Positions 6,459 through 12,848 of a stretch of DNA of 13,762 nucleotides are shown piece by piece. Position 1 is the first letter of the stretch. Every line of letters begins with the position of its first letter. Origin of the DNA: Casp-actino8 sp001510455 (GTDB lineage: Bacteria > Actinomycetota > Acidimicrobiia > Acidimicrobiales > Ilumatobacteraceae); assembly GCA_027592035.1 (NCBI GenBank), contig JAQCIK010000038.1, forward strand, positions 1 to 13,762, in the 5' to 3' direction. The notes beneath the pieces were generated by a model. That model was not told the origin of the DNA and searched no databases. It saw nothing but the letters and a program-made list of their open reading frames with translations. The translations under genes and the position numbers were made by a program.

Positions 6459-9119
6459 TCAGTCGAGTCGGTCCATCATGAGCCGAGCGACCATCGGAGC
6501 GGCGTTCTGATTCTGGCCGGTGACGAGGTTGCCGTCGACGACCCAGTGATTGGCCAGGAAATCTCGACGGCCGGTCTTCGACTCGAACAACGCACCCACG
6601 GCTCGCAGTTCCTTCTCGGGATGTTGCGGTGTGGCGGTGATGCCGAGTTCGCGTACCTGTTTGTCGGTGACGGCCGAGATCCGGCGACCCTTCACCAAGG
6701 GTGAGCCGTCCACGTCGCGAGCTTGCAGCAGTCCGAGAGGTCCGTGGCACACACCACCGATCACGGCTCCTCGTGCGTTGGCAGTGGTGATCTGCTCGCC
6801 GAGGACGGTCGAGGTGCCGAGGTCGAAGGCCGCTCCCCACCCGCCAGCCAGGTACACGATGTCGTAGTCGGTCATGTCGAGATCGCCGACCGCGAGTGAG
6901 TTCGTGAGGAGACCGCGCAGCGTGGTGTCGGCGAGCAGCCGGTCGTCGGCATCGGTGCGAAGAGCCGGTTTGAGAGATTGCGGATCGACAGGGATCTCAC
7001 CTCCGCGCGGGCTGGCCACGTCGACGGACATGCCGGCGTCGAGGAACACGTAATACGGAACGGTCAGTTCGCTCGCGAACACGCCCGTGGGTCGACCGAC
7101 ATCGAGTTGCCCATGATTGGTGGCAATCACGAGGGCGCGTCGACCACTCATGTCGCGCGTGACCTGCTGGGTGTCGTCGGGGTGAAGGCCGAGCCGTTGC
7201 AGGACTCGACGAGCTGCTTTGGCCGGCGGAGGGGGAGTGGGGCGAGGACCACTTCGACGCGCTGCCACACGATCGCGCACGCGCTGTTGGACGCGCTGCT
7301 TCACGAGTTGTTGAACAAGATTTCGAGGCGGCAACAACGGAACCTTGTCGATCTCGACGATTCGACTGGTGGCGTACGGCCAGGGTTGGTTCCGTTCGGG
7401 AATCGAGTGGTGGCGCTGTTCCTTCAATCGCTCCTGCAGGTGAGCGAACACGTCGGCGGCCGTCGCATCCTCGGCTCGATTGGCCATCTCGACAGGATCG
7501 GCGTCGAGGTCGTACAACTCCCACTGATCGGCCAACACCGTGGTGCGGTAGCGGGGCCCACCGAGTCCGTCGCTCGCCAGTTGGCGCACTCCAGGCTCGG
7601 TCCATGTGGACGGGTCGTCGAAGGTACGTACCAACTTCCAGAGATGGCCGGCTCCACCGGGCGCCTCGGAGTCGTGCACCCGTCCGACGATTCCCTCGAA
7701 GTTGGTGGCGACGTGATCAGCGACGTTGATGCGCAACAGGCCGGGGGCGTCTGATGTTCGCCCATTGCCGCGCGCCACACCACTCGCTCCGGTGTCACCT
7801 TCGGGCATGTTGTCGCGCGTCATGACGTACACCGTGCGGTCGCGATCGGCATCGGCTCCGTCGACCACCGGCATGAGGTTTACGCCGGGGAGAGGATGTA
7901 CTTCGGAGAAGTTCGTGGCGAGTTCGGAGGCGACACTCTTCTCGTCGATCGACGCTGCGGCCAGAAGTGTGGGAACGAGGTCGACGTGCGACGACGGTGC
8001 ATCCACGTGACGACCGGTAGTCGCGTGTGAGCCCACGCGAGCGATCGAGAAGGGAACTCGAGTCGCCTCGTCGTACAACTGGAACCACTTCTGGTGCAGG
8101 CCGCCGTGGGCGCCGAGAAGCTCACCGTGGTCGGCTGTGCGCACGATCACGGCGTCGCCGTTCGTGCTCGTCGTTCCGTCGATGACGGCTCGGCGCACTC
8201 GATCGAGAGGTCCGTCGACCGTGGCGTGAAGTCGGTAATAGAGATCGCGGTAGGCCTGATGGTTCTTGGAGTACAGCGCAGCCACGGTGTCGCCGGGTCC
8301 GTAACACGAGGGATAGGCGGCTCGATAGGCGATGTGCGCGGCGGGTTTGTGGCGGAGGTCCTCGAAGTCGGATGGTGACATCGGAATCGACGGCACGACG
8401 ACGCCATCAAGTTCTTTCGGCATGCCTCGCTGAACCCAGAGCGGGAACAACACGATGTCGTGGGGGTTCACGAAACTGGCGACGAGTAGGAACGGCTTCA
8501 GTGCGTCCGCATCACCGGCGGCACGACGGCGGTAACGATCCTCCAGCCACGCCACAACCCGCTCGGCGATGAGCGGATCGCGAACGAGTCCGCAGTTGGC
8601 GAAGAGACCTCCGTGAGGTTCGGGTCCGACCCAACCCGAGAATCCGAACGGACCGAGTGGGTCGGCGTCGAGGTACGTCTGCACGTTGTGGGCGATGACA
8701 TCACCTTCGGCGGTGTTGGTCGGTAGTGGTTCGCCGTCGGAACCGTGAAGATCGGCGTGGGTGATGTGCCACTTGCCGTCGTAGTGGGTGTCGTACCCGG
8801 CGGCGCGGAACCAGTTGCCGAGTGTGGGAACTTCGTTCGGGCGGAGCCAACGCATCCGGGAGTCGTCGGCCATCTTTCCGAGACCATCGGTCTGGGTCAC
8901 ACCATGCAGATCGGGATACTGGCCCGTGAAGAGGGTCGGGCGACTCGGAACACAGGCGAGCGACCCCGTGTAATGACGATCGAAGGTGACGGCGTTGTCG
9001 TCGAACCACGATGCACCGTCGAGGGTGCGACGCCAAGCTCTGATCTCATCGTTCTCGTACGGGGGAGCGGCGCGCTCCTCGTCGGTCATGATGATGATGA
9101 CGTCGGGTCGAGGCGTCAC
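6459..9119 (-). CDS. Cytoplasmic sulfatase fused to a DJ-1/PfpI domain
   Basis: This 886-residue fusion starts at a GTG. Residues 1 to about 595 are a type I sulfatase: IIIMTDEER near the N-terminus (metal-binding Asp), C56-V-P-S-R60 (CxPSR; Cys56 would be converted to formylglycine), DGKWH (114-118), TADHGE with D330-H331, and LHQKW with K344. Residues 596-656 form a basic, Gln/Val-rich helix and a Pro-rich linker (about 625-632). Residues 657-886 form a complete DJ-1/PfpI (class I amidotransferase-like) domain with E684, AGGWG and the nucleophile elbow GGVC791HGP. No signal peptide is visible, so it should act in the cytoplasm. Substrates are unknown; sulfatases hydrolyse sulfate esters, and DJ-1-like domains include glyoxalase/chaperone and amidase activities. 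The gene overlaps the SRPBCC stop by 4 nt (GTGA), with a strong AAGGAGG. Confidence 0.9.
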   Translation of the reverse strand: MTPRPDVIIIMTDEERAAPPYENDEIRAWRRTLDGASWFDDNAVTFDRHYTGSLACVPSRPTLFTGQYPDLHGVTQTDGLGKMADDSRMRWLRPNEVPTLGNWFRAAGYDTHYDGKWHITHADLHGSDGEPLPTNTAEGDVIAHNVQTYLDADPLGPFGFSGWVGPEPHGGLFANCGLVRDPLIAERVVAWLEDRYRRRAAGDADALKPFLLVASFVNPHDIVLFPLWVQRGMPKELDGVVVPSIPMSPSDFEDLRHKPAAHIAYRAAYPSCYGPGDTVAALYSKNHQAYRDLYYRLHATVDGPLDRVRRAVIDGTTSTNGDAVIVRTADHGELLGAHGGLHQKWFQLYDEATRVPFSIARVGSHATTGRHVDAPSSHVDLVPTLLAAASIDEKSVASELATNFSEVHPLPGVNLMPVVDGADADRDRTVYVMTRDNMPEGDTGASGVARGNGRTSDAPGLLRINVADHVATNFEGIVGRVHDSEAPGGAGHLWKLVRTFDDPSTWTEPGVRQLASDGLGGPRYRTTVLADQWELYDLDADPVEMANRAEDATAADVFAHLQERLKEQRHHSIPERNQPWPYATSRIVEIDKVPLLPPRNLVQQLVKQRVQQRVRDRVAARRSGPRPTPPPPAKAARRVLQRLGLHPDDTQQVTRDMSGRRALVIATNHGQLDVGRPTGVFASELTVPYYVFLDAGMSVDVASPRGGEIPVDPQSLKPALRTDADDRLLADTTLRGLLTNSLAVGDLDMTDYDIVYLAGGWGAAFDLGTSTVLGEQITTANARGAVIGGVCHGPLGLLQARDVDGSPLVKGRRISAVTDKQVRELGITATPQHPEKELRAVGALFESKTGRRDFLANHWVVDGNLVTGQNQNAAPMVARLMMDRLD

Positions 9120-9577
9120 GACGTTGCCTCCTTGCTCGAGATCGACGCCGAGCGGGACGCGAGTCCGGCCAGCATCATGTCGGACGCAAGTGCCATGCGC
9201 TCGAGCGCTTTGCCCGCAGCGAATTTCTTCACCGGATTGCGACCGGTGTTGATGGTGGTCGTCAAGGCAACTAGCGTGCCTTCATTGTTCGGGCTGAGCG
9301 TCCAGGTGTTGCGAGGACTTCCGACGATCGGTGGCAGGCCTTCGATGTCGTAGGCGAGAGTTCGCCCTGGTTCCCATGCGACCACCCGCTCGACCAGAAC
9401 TTGACGAGCGATCTGCACGCGACGTGTGGCTCCAACGCCTTCGGAGGACTCGCCGAGGAGACACGAATGTCCGATGAGCGGAACCCACGTTGCGATGGCT
9501 CCGAAGTCGGCGAGAACCGACCAAGCGGTGGCGGGCGTCGCATCGATTGTCACTGACTTTTCGACTTGAACCACCAT
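9116..9577 (-). CDS. SRPBCC (START-like) family protein
   Basis: This 153-residue protein has the SRPBCC layout. The first strand VEKSVTIDATPATAWSVLADFGAIATWVPLI (about 5-35) is typical of polyketide-cyclase/dehydrase-like or CoxG-like members. A beta-sheet region follows (GVGATRRVQI, VVAWEPGRTLAYDI) and a long C-terminal helix (about 114-140). The fold binds hydrophobic ligands in a deep pocket; the ligand here is unknown. It is the first gene of an operon with the sulfatase-DJ-1 fusion, overlapping it by 4 nt. Its own promoter is the best in the window: TTGACA, 17 nt, TACGAT, 6 nt, ATG, so its mRNA is probably leaderless. The pairing suggests the operon handles a hydrophobic or sterol-like sulfated compound, but that is speculation. 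Confidence 0.85.
   Translation of the reverse strand: MVVQVEKSVTIDATPATAWSVLADFGAIATWVPLIGHSCLLGESSEGVGATRRVQIARQVLVERVVAWEPGRTLAYDIEGLPPIVGSPRNTWTLSPNNEGTLVALTTTINTGRNPVKKFAAGKALERMALASDMMLAGLASRSASISSKEATS
9127..9133 (-). promoter_or_regulatory. Strong ribosome-binding site for the sulfatase-DJ-1 gene
   Basis: AAGGAGG on the minus strand ends 7 nt before the GTG at 9119. This fixes the start of the fusion gene at that GTG, which overlaps the SRPBCC stop codon, and contrasts with the leaderless genes nearby. Confidence 0.85.
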
Positions 9578-9583
9578 CGTCGA

Positions 9584-9612
9584 ATCGTAGGTAGTGGCAG
9601 TTCAGTTGTCAA
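9584..9612 (-). promoter_or_regulatory. Consensus promoter of the SRPBCC-sulfatase operon (leaderless)
   Basis: On the minus strand a perfect TTGACA (9607-9612) is separated by 17 nt from TACGAT (9584-9589), and the ATG follows after 6 nt. This is a textbook primary-sigma-factor promoter whose start site would fall on or next to the start codon. It shares the 78-nt divergent region with the promoter of the gene at 9656. Confidence 0.75.
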
Positions 9613-9643
9613 TTGTCGGCAGCGGTGGTGATGGGTAGCGGAG

Positions 9644-9649
9644 TACGGT
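9644..9649 (+). promoter_or_regulatory. Leaderless -10 box for the GGT-family gene
   Basis: TACGGT is followed by CAGCGC and then the ATG at 9656. No Shine-Dalgarno sequence is present at the right distance. The -35 region is poor, so the promoter may need an activator or be weaker than the divergent one. Confidence 0.55.
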
Positions 9650-9655
9650 CAGCGC

Positions 9656-11221
9656 ATGAATCGGTTGCCCCAAGGTTCGACGCGCGGACTACGTCATCTG
9701 GTTGCATCTGCTGATCACCTGGCGGCACGGGCCGGTGACTTGGTGTTCGCCGCCGGTGGAAATGCGGTCGACGCAGCGATCGCCACCAACGCAGCAATCG
9801 CCGTCACCGGACCGCACCTGTGCGGCATGGGCGGCGATCTCTTCGCGTTGGTTCACACGCCGGACGGCGTCGCTGCACTCAACGCGAGCGGACGCGCCGG
9901 GTCGGGGGCCGATGCTGATGCGTTACGAGCTGCGGGTCACACGTCGATGCCTCTTCGTCACGAGGCGGCCTCGGTGACGGTGCCTGGGTGTGTCGACGGG
10001 TGGATCGCGCTTCACGAGCGATTCGGGTCCCTTCCGCTGTCGACGTTGTTCGCTCCTGCCGTCGATCTGGCCGAGAACGGGTTTGCGGCCAGTCCGCTGT
10101 TGGTTGCCGCGGCATCGCGCGTCGACGACGAGGGCCGACGCCAGTTGCACGAGGTGGTGTCACAGGCGACTCACGTTGGCGCGCGAGTTCGTCGACCGGG
10201 TGTCGCTCGTGCTCTGCGCGACATCTCGGAGGGCGGACGAGACGCGTTCTATCTCGGCGAGTTCGGGGACGGACTGCGAGCGCTCGGACGAGGGTTGTAC
10301 GACGTCGAGGATCTGCGTCGCCACTCGGCCGATTGGGTCGCGCCTCTCACCGCTGATGTATTCGGGGTGCGTTTGCACACGATCGGCCCCAACTCGCAGG
10401 GCTACCTCACGTTGGGAGGTGCACTCGTCGCCGACACTCTCGACCTGGGCTCGTCTGCCGATGATCGTTGGGCCCACCTTCTCGTCGAGTCGGCCAAGGT
10501 GGCCGGTCACGATCGTCCGAGAGTTCTTCACGAGCACGCCGATGGGGACGCGCTTCTCGACGCGATTCGGGCGCGTGCCGGCTCGATCGATCTCGAACGT
10601 TGCAGTCAGTACATGTCACCCGGAATGCACGGTGACACGACGTATCTCTGCACGGCCGAGGTCGGGGGTATGGCGGTGTCGCTCATCCAGTCGAACGCCT
10701 CGGGTTTCGGCTCGTGGCTCGTCGAGCTGTCCACTGGTATCAATCTCCACGATCGTGGTCTCGGTTTCTCGTTGGCGCCGGGTCATCCCGCCGAATTCGG
10801 CCCGGGCCGTCGACCGCCGCACACTCTGTCGCCTGCGCTGGCGACCCGAGGTGCGGATCTCGTGTCGGTGTTCGGAACCATGGGTGGTGACGCCCAGCCG
10901 CAGATCCTTCTGCAGATCGCGGCGCGCATGTTTCGAGACGGTGCGTCACCGGCGACAGCGATCAACGCGCCGCGTTGGGCACTCGCCAGACCCGCCACCG
11001 GATTCGACACCTGGGACGACCCGACGACGCAACAGGTCGAGATCGAAGCGCATGCTCCCGAGGCTTGGCGTCGAGGTCTCAAGGCGCGTGGGCATCGGGT
11101 GTCGGTGCTTCCGGCTTTCGACTCGGCTTTCGGACACGCGCACGCGATCGTTCGAGACGGTGACGGACTCGTTGGCGCGGCTGATCCTCGGGCCCGAGTG
11201 GGTGCCGTCATCGAACGTTGA
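9656..11221 (+). CDS. Gamma-glutamyltranspeptidase-family Ntn hydrolase
   Basis: This 521-residue protein has GGT-family landmarks in order: AAGGNAVDAAIATNAAIAV (32-50), GMGGDLFALVH (57-67), VPGCVDGW (109-116), GPNSQGY (244-250), HGDTTYLC (325-332), SNASGFGS (346-353) and GTMGGDAQPQ (407-416). By analogy with TTHxS, T328 would be the residue freed by self-cleavage and act as nucleophile, giving subunits of about 327 and 194 residues. The usual His after TT is Tyr here. No signal peptide is present, unlike periplasmic or secreted GGT, so it is probably cytoplasmic. It could be a YwrD-like transpeptidase or an acylase-type relative rather than a glutathione hydrolase. The ATG at 9656 is supported by a leaderless promoter. 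It is divergent from the SRPBCC operon. Confidence 0.9.
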   Translation: MNRLPQGSTRGLRHLVASADHLAARAGDLVFAAGGNAVDAAIATNAAIAVTGPHLCGMGGDLFALVHTPDGVAALNASGRAGSGADADALRAAGHTSMPLRHEAASVTVPGCVDGWIALHERFGSLPLSTLFAPAVDLAENGFAASPLLVAAASRVDDEGRRQLHEVVSQATHVGARVRRPGVARALRDISEGGRDAFYLGEFGDGLRALGRGLYDVEDLRRHSADWVAPLTADVFGVRLHTIGPNSQGYLTLGGALVADTLDLGSSADDRWAHLLVESAKVAGHDRPRVLHEHADGDALLDAIRARAGSIDLERCSQYMSPGMHGDTTYLCTAEVGGMAVSLIQSNASGFGSWLVELSTGINLHDRGLGFSLAPGHPAEFGPGRRPPHTLSPALATRGADLVSVFGTMGGDAQPQILLQIAARMFRDGASPATAINAPRWALARPATGFDTWDDPTTQQVEIEAHAPEAWRRGLKARGHRVSVLPAFDSAFGHAHAIVRDGDGLVGAADPRARVGAVIER

Positions 11222-11243
11222 CGGATATCGCGTTGGACGGGCC

Positions 11244-11270
11244 GCACAGAGGGCGTTCACTTCGCTGTGC
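11244..11270 (+). terminator. Hairpin after the GGT-family gene (possible terminator)
   Basis: GCACAG and CTGTGC form a 6-bp stem with a 15-nt loop, 22 nt after the stop at 11221. There is no T-run. It is weak but in the right place before the separate promoter at 11342. Confidence 0.3.
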
Positions 11271-11341
11271 CGAGTGATCATTCCTGGTCTCTGGTCGGTC
11301 TCAGGCTCACGATGGTCCCGGTTGCTGCCAGACCCCACCGG

Positions 11342-11347
11342 TACGGT
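11342..11347 (+). promoter_or_regulatory. Leaderless -10 box for the small gene at 11354
   Basis: TACGGT is followed by GACGTC and then the ATG at 11354, the same hexamer and spacing as at 9644 and on the minus strand at 6432. TTGCTG at 11321 is a possible -35, but the 15-nt spacer is short. The box decides the start: upstream in-frame ATGs would lie before the promoter. Confidence 0.55.
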
Positions 11348-11353
11348 GACGTC

Positions 11354-11719
11354 ATGGCGTTCGGACAACCTTCTGGCCCGCCGGCGACGGCGGCTCAAAT
11401 GCGGGAATTGCTCGCTCTCGTCGTGGCGGCTGGTCACAGGGACTTCCGGGACGCCCGAGGACCCCTCCAGTTGACCCAGCGTCAGGCCGCGGGCAAGTTC
11501 ACCAGGGATGAAGCCGACCACTACATCGACCGACTCGTCGCTGAGGCCGAGTCGGGGCCTGTCACGACCGTTGCCCAAGAGCCCACCGTGGCCCGGGTCC
11601 CGCGGGTCGCTCCTCGGCGATCGTCGGACCCGGTGACGACCCGATCACTCGATGGGGTCGCCAGCGAAGACCTGGCTGCGGAACTGCAGTCGCGTGGCTG
11701 GGTCGTTCTCCAACCCTGA
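11354..11719 (+). CDS. Small unrecognised protein (121 residues)
   Basis: Residues 11-65 form a compact, probably helical domain (AAQMRELLALVVAAGHRDFRD, then GKFTRDEADHYIDRLVAE). The FTRDEAD-IDRL part resembles short helical motifs seen in several actinobacterial proteins, but I cannot name the family. Residues 68-98 are a Val/Pro/Arg/Thr-rich, likely disordered linker. The last 20 residues (SEDLAAELQSRGWVVLQP) look like a second small conserved element. No signal peptide or membrane segment is present. The frame stays open to an ATG at 11267, but the -10 box at 11342 and the amino-acid composition favour 11354. A strong hairpin follows directly after the stop, so the gene is probably transcribed alone. 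Confidence 0.7.
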   Translation: MAFGQPSGPPATAAQMRELLALVVAAGHRDFRDARGPLQLTQRQAAGKFTRDEADHYIDRLVAEAESGPVTTVAQEPTVARVPRVAPRRSSDPVTTRSLDGVASEDLAAELQSRGWVVLQP

Positions 11720-11750
11720 GTGAGCCCGGCCCGAGGTTGCCCCGGGTCAC
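11720..11750 (+). terminator. GC-rich hairpin terminator after the small gene
   Basis: GTGA-g-CCCGG (11720-11729) pairs with CCGGGTCAC (11742-11750): 9 bp with one bulged G and a 12-nt loop, starting on the base after the TGA. It has no T-run, which is common for actinobacterial hairpin terminators. Confidence 0.6.
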
Positions 11751-11801
11751 TGCAGCGGGTCCTGGTAGATGAGCACGCATGACTGCGACGTGCGATCGAA
11801 G

Positions 11802-11827
11802 TGTGGGCACGCCAGGGTGTGTCCACA
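11802..11827. other. Perfect 9-bp hairpin in the non-coding region before the ADC gene
   Basis: TGTGGGCAC (11802-11810) pairs fully with GTGTCCACA (11819-11827), counting one G-U pair, around an 8-nt loop. It stands alone, about 50 nt after the terminator hairpin, and no gene ends or starts at it. It may be part of an untranslated RNA, an operator, or a relic. Confidence 0.5.
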
Positions 11828-11856
11828 TGCGCCCGTCCGGTACGCACCGACTCACA

Positions 11857-11893
11857 TAAGTGGAGCTGGGGGGAAACCACCGTACCCCCGTTA
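11857..11893 (-). other. Fragment resembling a tmRNA 3' end (T-arm plus acceptor)
   Basis: Read on the minus strand, the segment runs ACGGGGGT, an 11-nt loop, TTCCCCCC, AGCTCCAC, then TTA. A tmRNA (ssrA) 3' end has a G-rich/C-rich T-stem followed by AGCTCCACCA, so the order and the acceptor bases match. The loop, however, is 11 nt instead of 7 and lacks the TTCRA pattern, and CCA is replaced by TTA. There is no room for a whole tmRNA, because its 5' part would lie in the ADC gene. It may be a relic or an old attachment site, or coincidence. The GGGGG/CCCCC pair forms a hairpin in any case. Confidence 0.25.
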
Positions 11894-11921
11894 CGTATGG
11901 CTTGGATGCCTGTTCTGGCCT

Positions 11922-11960
11922 GATTACGCCAAGCGATTACGCCTAATGATTACGCCAAGC
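11922..11960 (+). repeat. 13-bp tandem repeat, three units, before the ADC promoters
   Basis: Three abutting 13-bp units share GATTACGCC: units 1 and 3 end in AAGC and are identical, and unit 2 ends in TAAT. Both flanks lose the pattern at once. The array ends 7 nt before a candidate -35 box, so it could bind a regulator of the ADC operon. It also matches the start of the cloning-vector lacZ-alpha sequence (see findings). Confidence 0.8.
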
Positions 11961-11967
11961 ACACGGT

Positions 11968-11997
11968 TTGAGCGAACATGGTGCCAGTCGGTACGGT
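11968..11997 (+). promoter_or_regulatory. Candidate upstream promoter (P1) of the ADC operon
   Basis: TTGAGC (11968-11973), an 18-nt spacer and TACGGT (11992-11997) would start a transcript near 12004. That gives a leader of about 40 nt before the ADC start and leaves room for a short upstream ORF. It lies directly downstream of the 13-bp repeat array. Confidence 0.4.
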
Positions 11998-12006
11998 CGC
12001 GCCCTG

Positions 12007-12078
12007 ATGACGCGCCGCTGGCTCCAGTCGTACAATGTGGGGTCATGTTCAGCTTCGACCCGAACCGTTCGTACATGA
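12007..12078 (+). CDS. Possible 23-codon upstream ORF overlapping the ADC start
   Basis: An ATG at 12007 opens MTRRWLQSYNVGSCSASTRTV and ends at a TGA inside the ADC gene, in a different frame. It would begin 9 nt after the TACGGT box of P1, so on a P1 transcript it would sit almost at the 5' end. There is no independent evidence of translation, and it may be chance. Confidence 0.2.
   Translation: MTRRWLQSYNVGSCSASTRTVRT
12031..12036 (+). promoter_or_regulatory. Candidate leaderless promoter (P2) of the ADC gene
   Basis: TACAAT, close to the ideal -10 box, ends 8 nt before the ATG at 12045, and no Shine-Dalgarno sequence lies at the usual distance. The -35 region (about 12008-12013) is poor. 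The box fixes the start at 12045 rather than at the in-frame upstream ATGs. Confidence 0.5.
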
Positions 12079-12848
12079 TGCCGGCGCATTTCGGTCCTCG
12101 ACAGTTCGACCCGCGCGCATCTGGTTGGTACCACGATGTCACAGCGATCACGACGTCATACGTGACCGACCGGGATCAACTCTCCCAGTACGTTCCGGCG
12201 CCCTTCGTCGTCACTGACGAGGCGGTCGTGACGGTCGTCTACGCGAACAATCGTCGCGTCGATTGGCTCGCAGGGCACGGATACAACCTGATCGGTGTGA
12301 GCGCCTCGGTGCGTTTCAACGGCGACGCCGACGTCATCGACGGACAGTTCACGTTGGTGATGTGGGAGAACCTCACCGACCCCATTCTCACCGGACGCGA
12401 GCTGCAGGGGGTTCCGAAGCTCTACGCGGACATCGAGGATCATTCGGTGATCGGTGGCGTCTGGCACACCAGTGCGAGCCACTTCGGGCACAAGATCATC
12501 GATCTCTCCGCACGCAACTTGCGCGAGCCGACCGCCGACGAGATCGCCGCCGCGGCTGATGGCGGCGAGAACACGTCGATGGGGTGGCGCTATCTCCCGG
12601 GCGTCAGCGGATTCGGAGAGACGACGAGTCAACCGACTGCCTTCCCCTCGCAGAACGTCATCACCGAAGCCTGGGTCGGCGACGGTGCCGTCGAGTGGCA
12701 GGTGCTGTCGTGGGAGCAGAATCCGACGCAGTTTCACATCGTCAATGCGCTCGCCGGTCTCCCCGTGCTCGAACAGCGGCCAGCGATCGTGAGCAAGGGC
12801 AGCACCAACCTCATCCTGCTCGATGATCTGCCGAGGGCGATTTCGTGA
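12045..12848 (+). CDS. Acetoacetate decarboxylase (ADC) superfamily protein
   Basis: This 267-residue protein has the usual length for the family. The core is MWENLTDPILTGRE (106-119) followed by LQGVPKLYADI (120-130). By comparison with acetoacetate decarboxylase, K125 in GVPK would form the Schiff base, and E108 and E119 are active-site acids. The second lysine that follows in true decarboxylases (PKK) is Leu126 here, so decarboxylation of acetoacetate is doubtful; relatives with such changes do other imine-based chemistry. No signal peptide is present. The start is set by the TACAAT box; upstream in-frame codons run through the repeat array and look non-coding. The gene overlaps a 3-hydroxyacyl-CoA dehydrogenase gene by 4 nt, which suggests a shared acyl or keto-acid pathway. 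Confidence 0.85.
   Translation: MFSFDPNRSYMMPAHFGPRQFDPRASGWYHDVTAITTSYVTDRDQLSQYVPAPFVVTDEAVVTVVYANNRRVDWLAGHGYNLIGVSASVRFNGDADVIDGQFTLVMWENLTDPILTGRELQGVPKLYADIEDHSVIGGVWHTSASHFGHKIIDLSARNLREPTADEIAAAADGGENTSMGWRYLPGVSGFGETTSQPTAFPSQNVITEAWVGDGAVEWQVLSWEQNPTQFHIVNALAGLPVLEQRPAIVSKGSTNLILLDDLPRAIS

Noticed and set aside
7149..7151. Separate internal start for the DJ-1 domain at Met657
   Set aside because: No good Shine-Dalgarno sequence or leaderless -10 box precedes it, so the domain is best read as part of the fusion; it may be a relic of a former start.
9990..11474. 494-residue Arg/Ser-rich frame overlapping the GGT-family gene
   Set aside because: It is an off-frame shadow; the GGT motifs all lie in the frame starting at 9656.
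11769..12044. Upstream extension of the ADC frame to an ATG at 11769
   Set aside because: The extension runs through the hairpins and the 13-bp repeat, has no family similarity, and lies upstream of the -10 box TACAAT at 12031.
11720..12044. CRISPR, tRNA gene or insertion-sequence end in the long non-coding region
   Set aside because: The 13-bp units abut without spacers, no cloverleaf can be formed, and no terminal inverted repeats or transposase are present.
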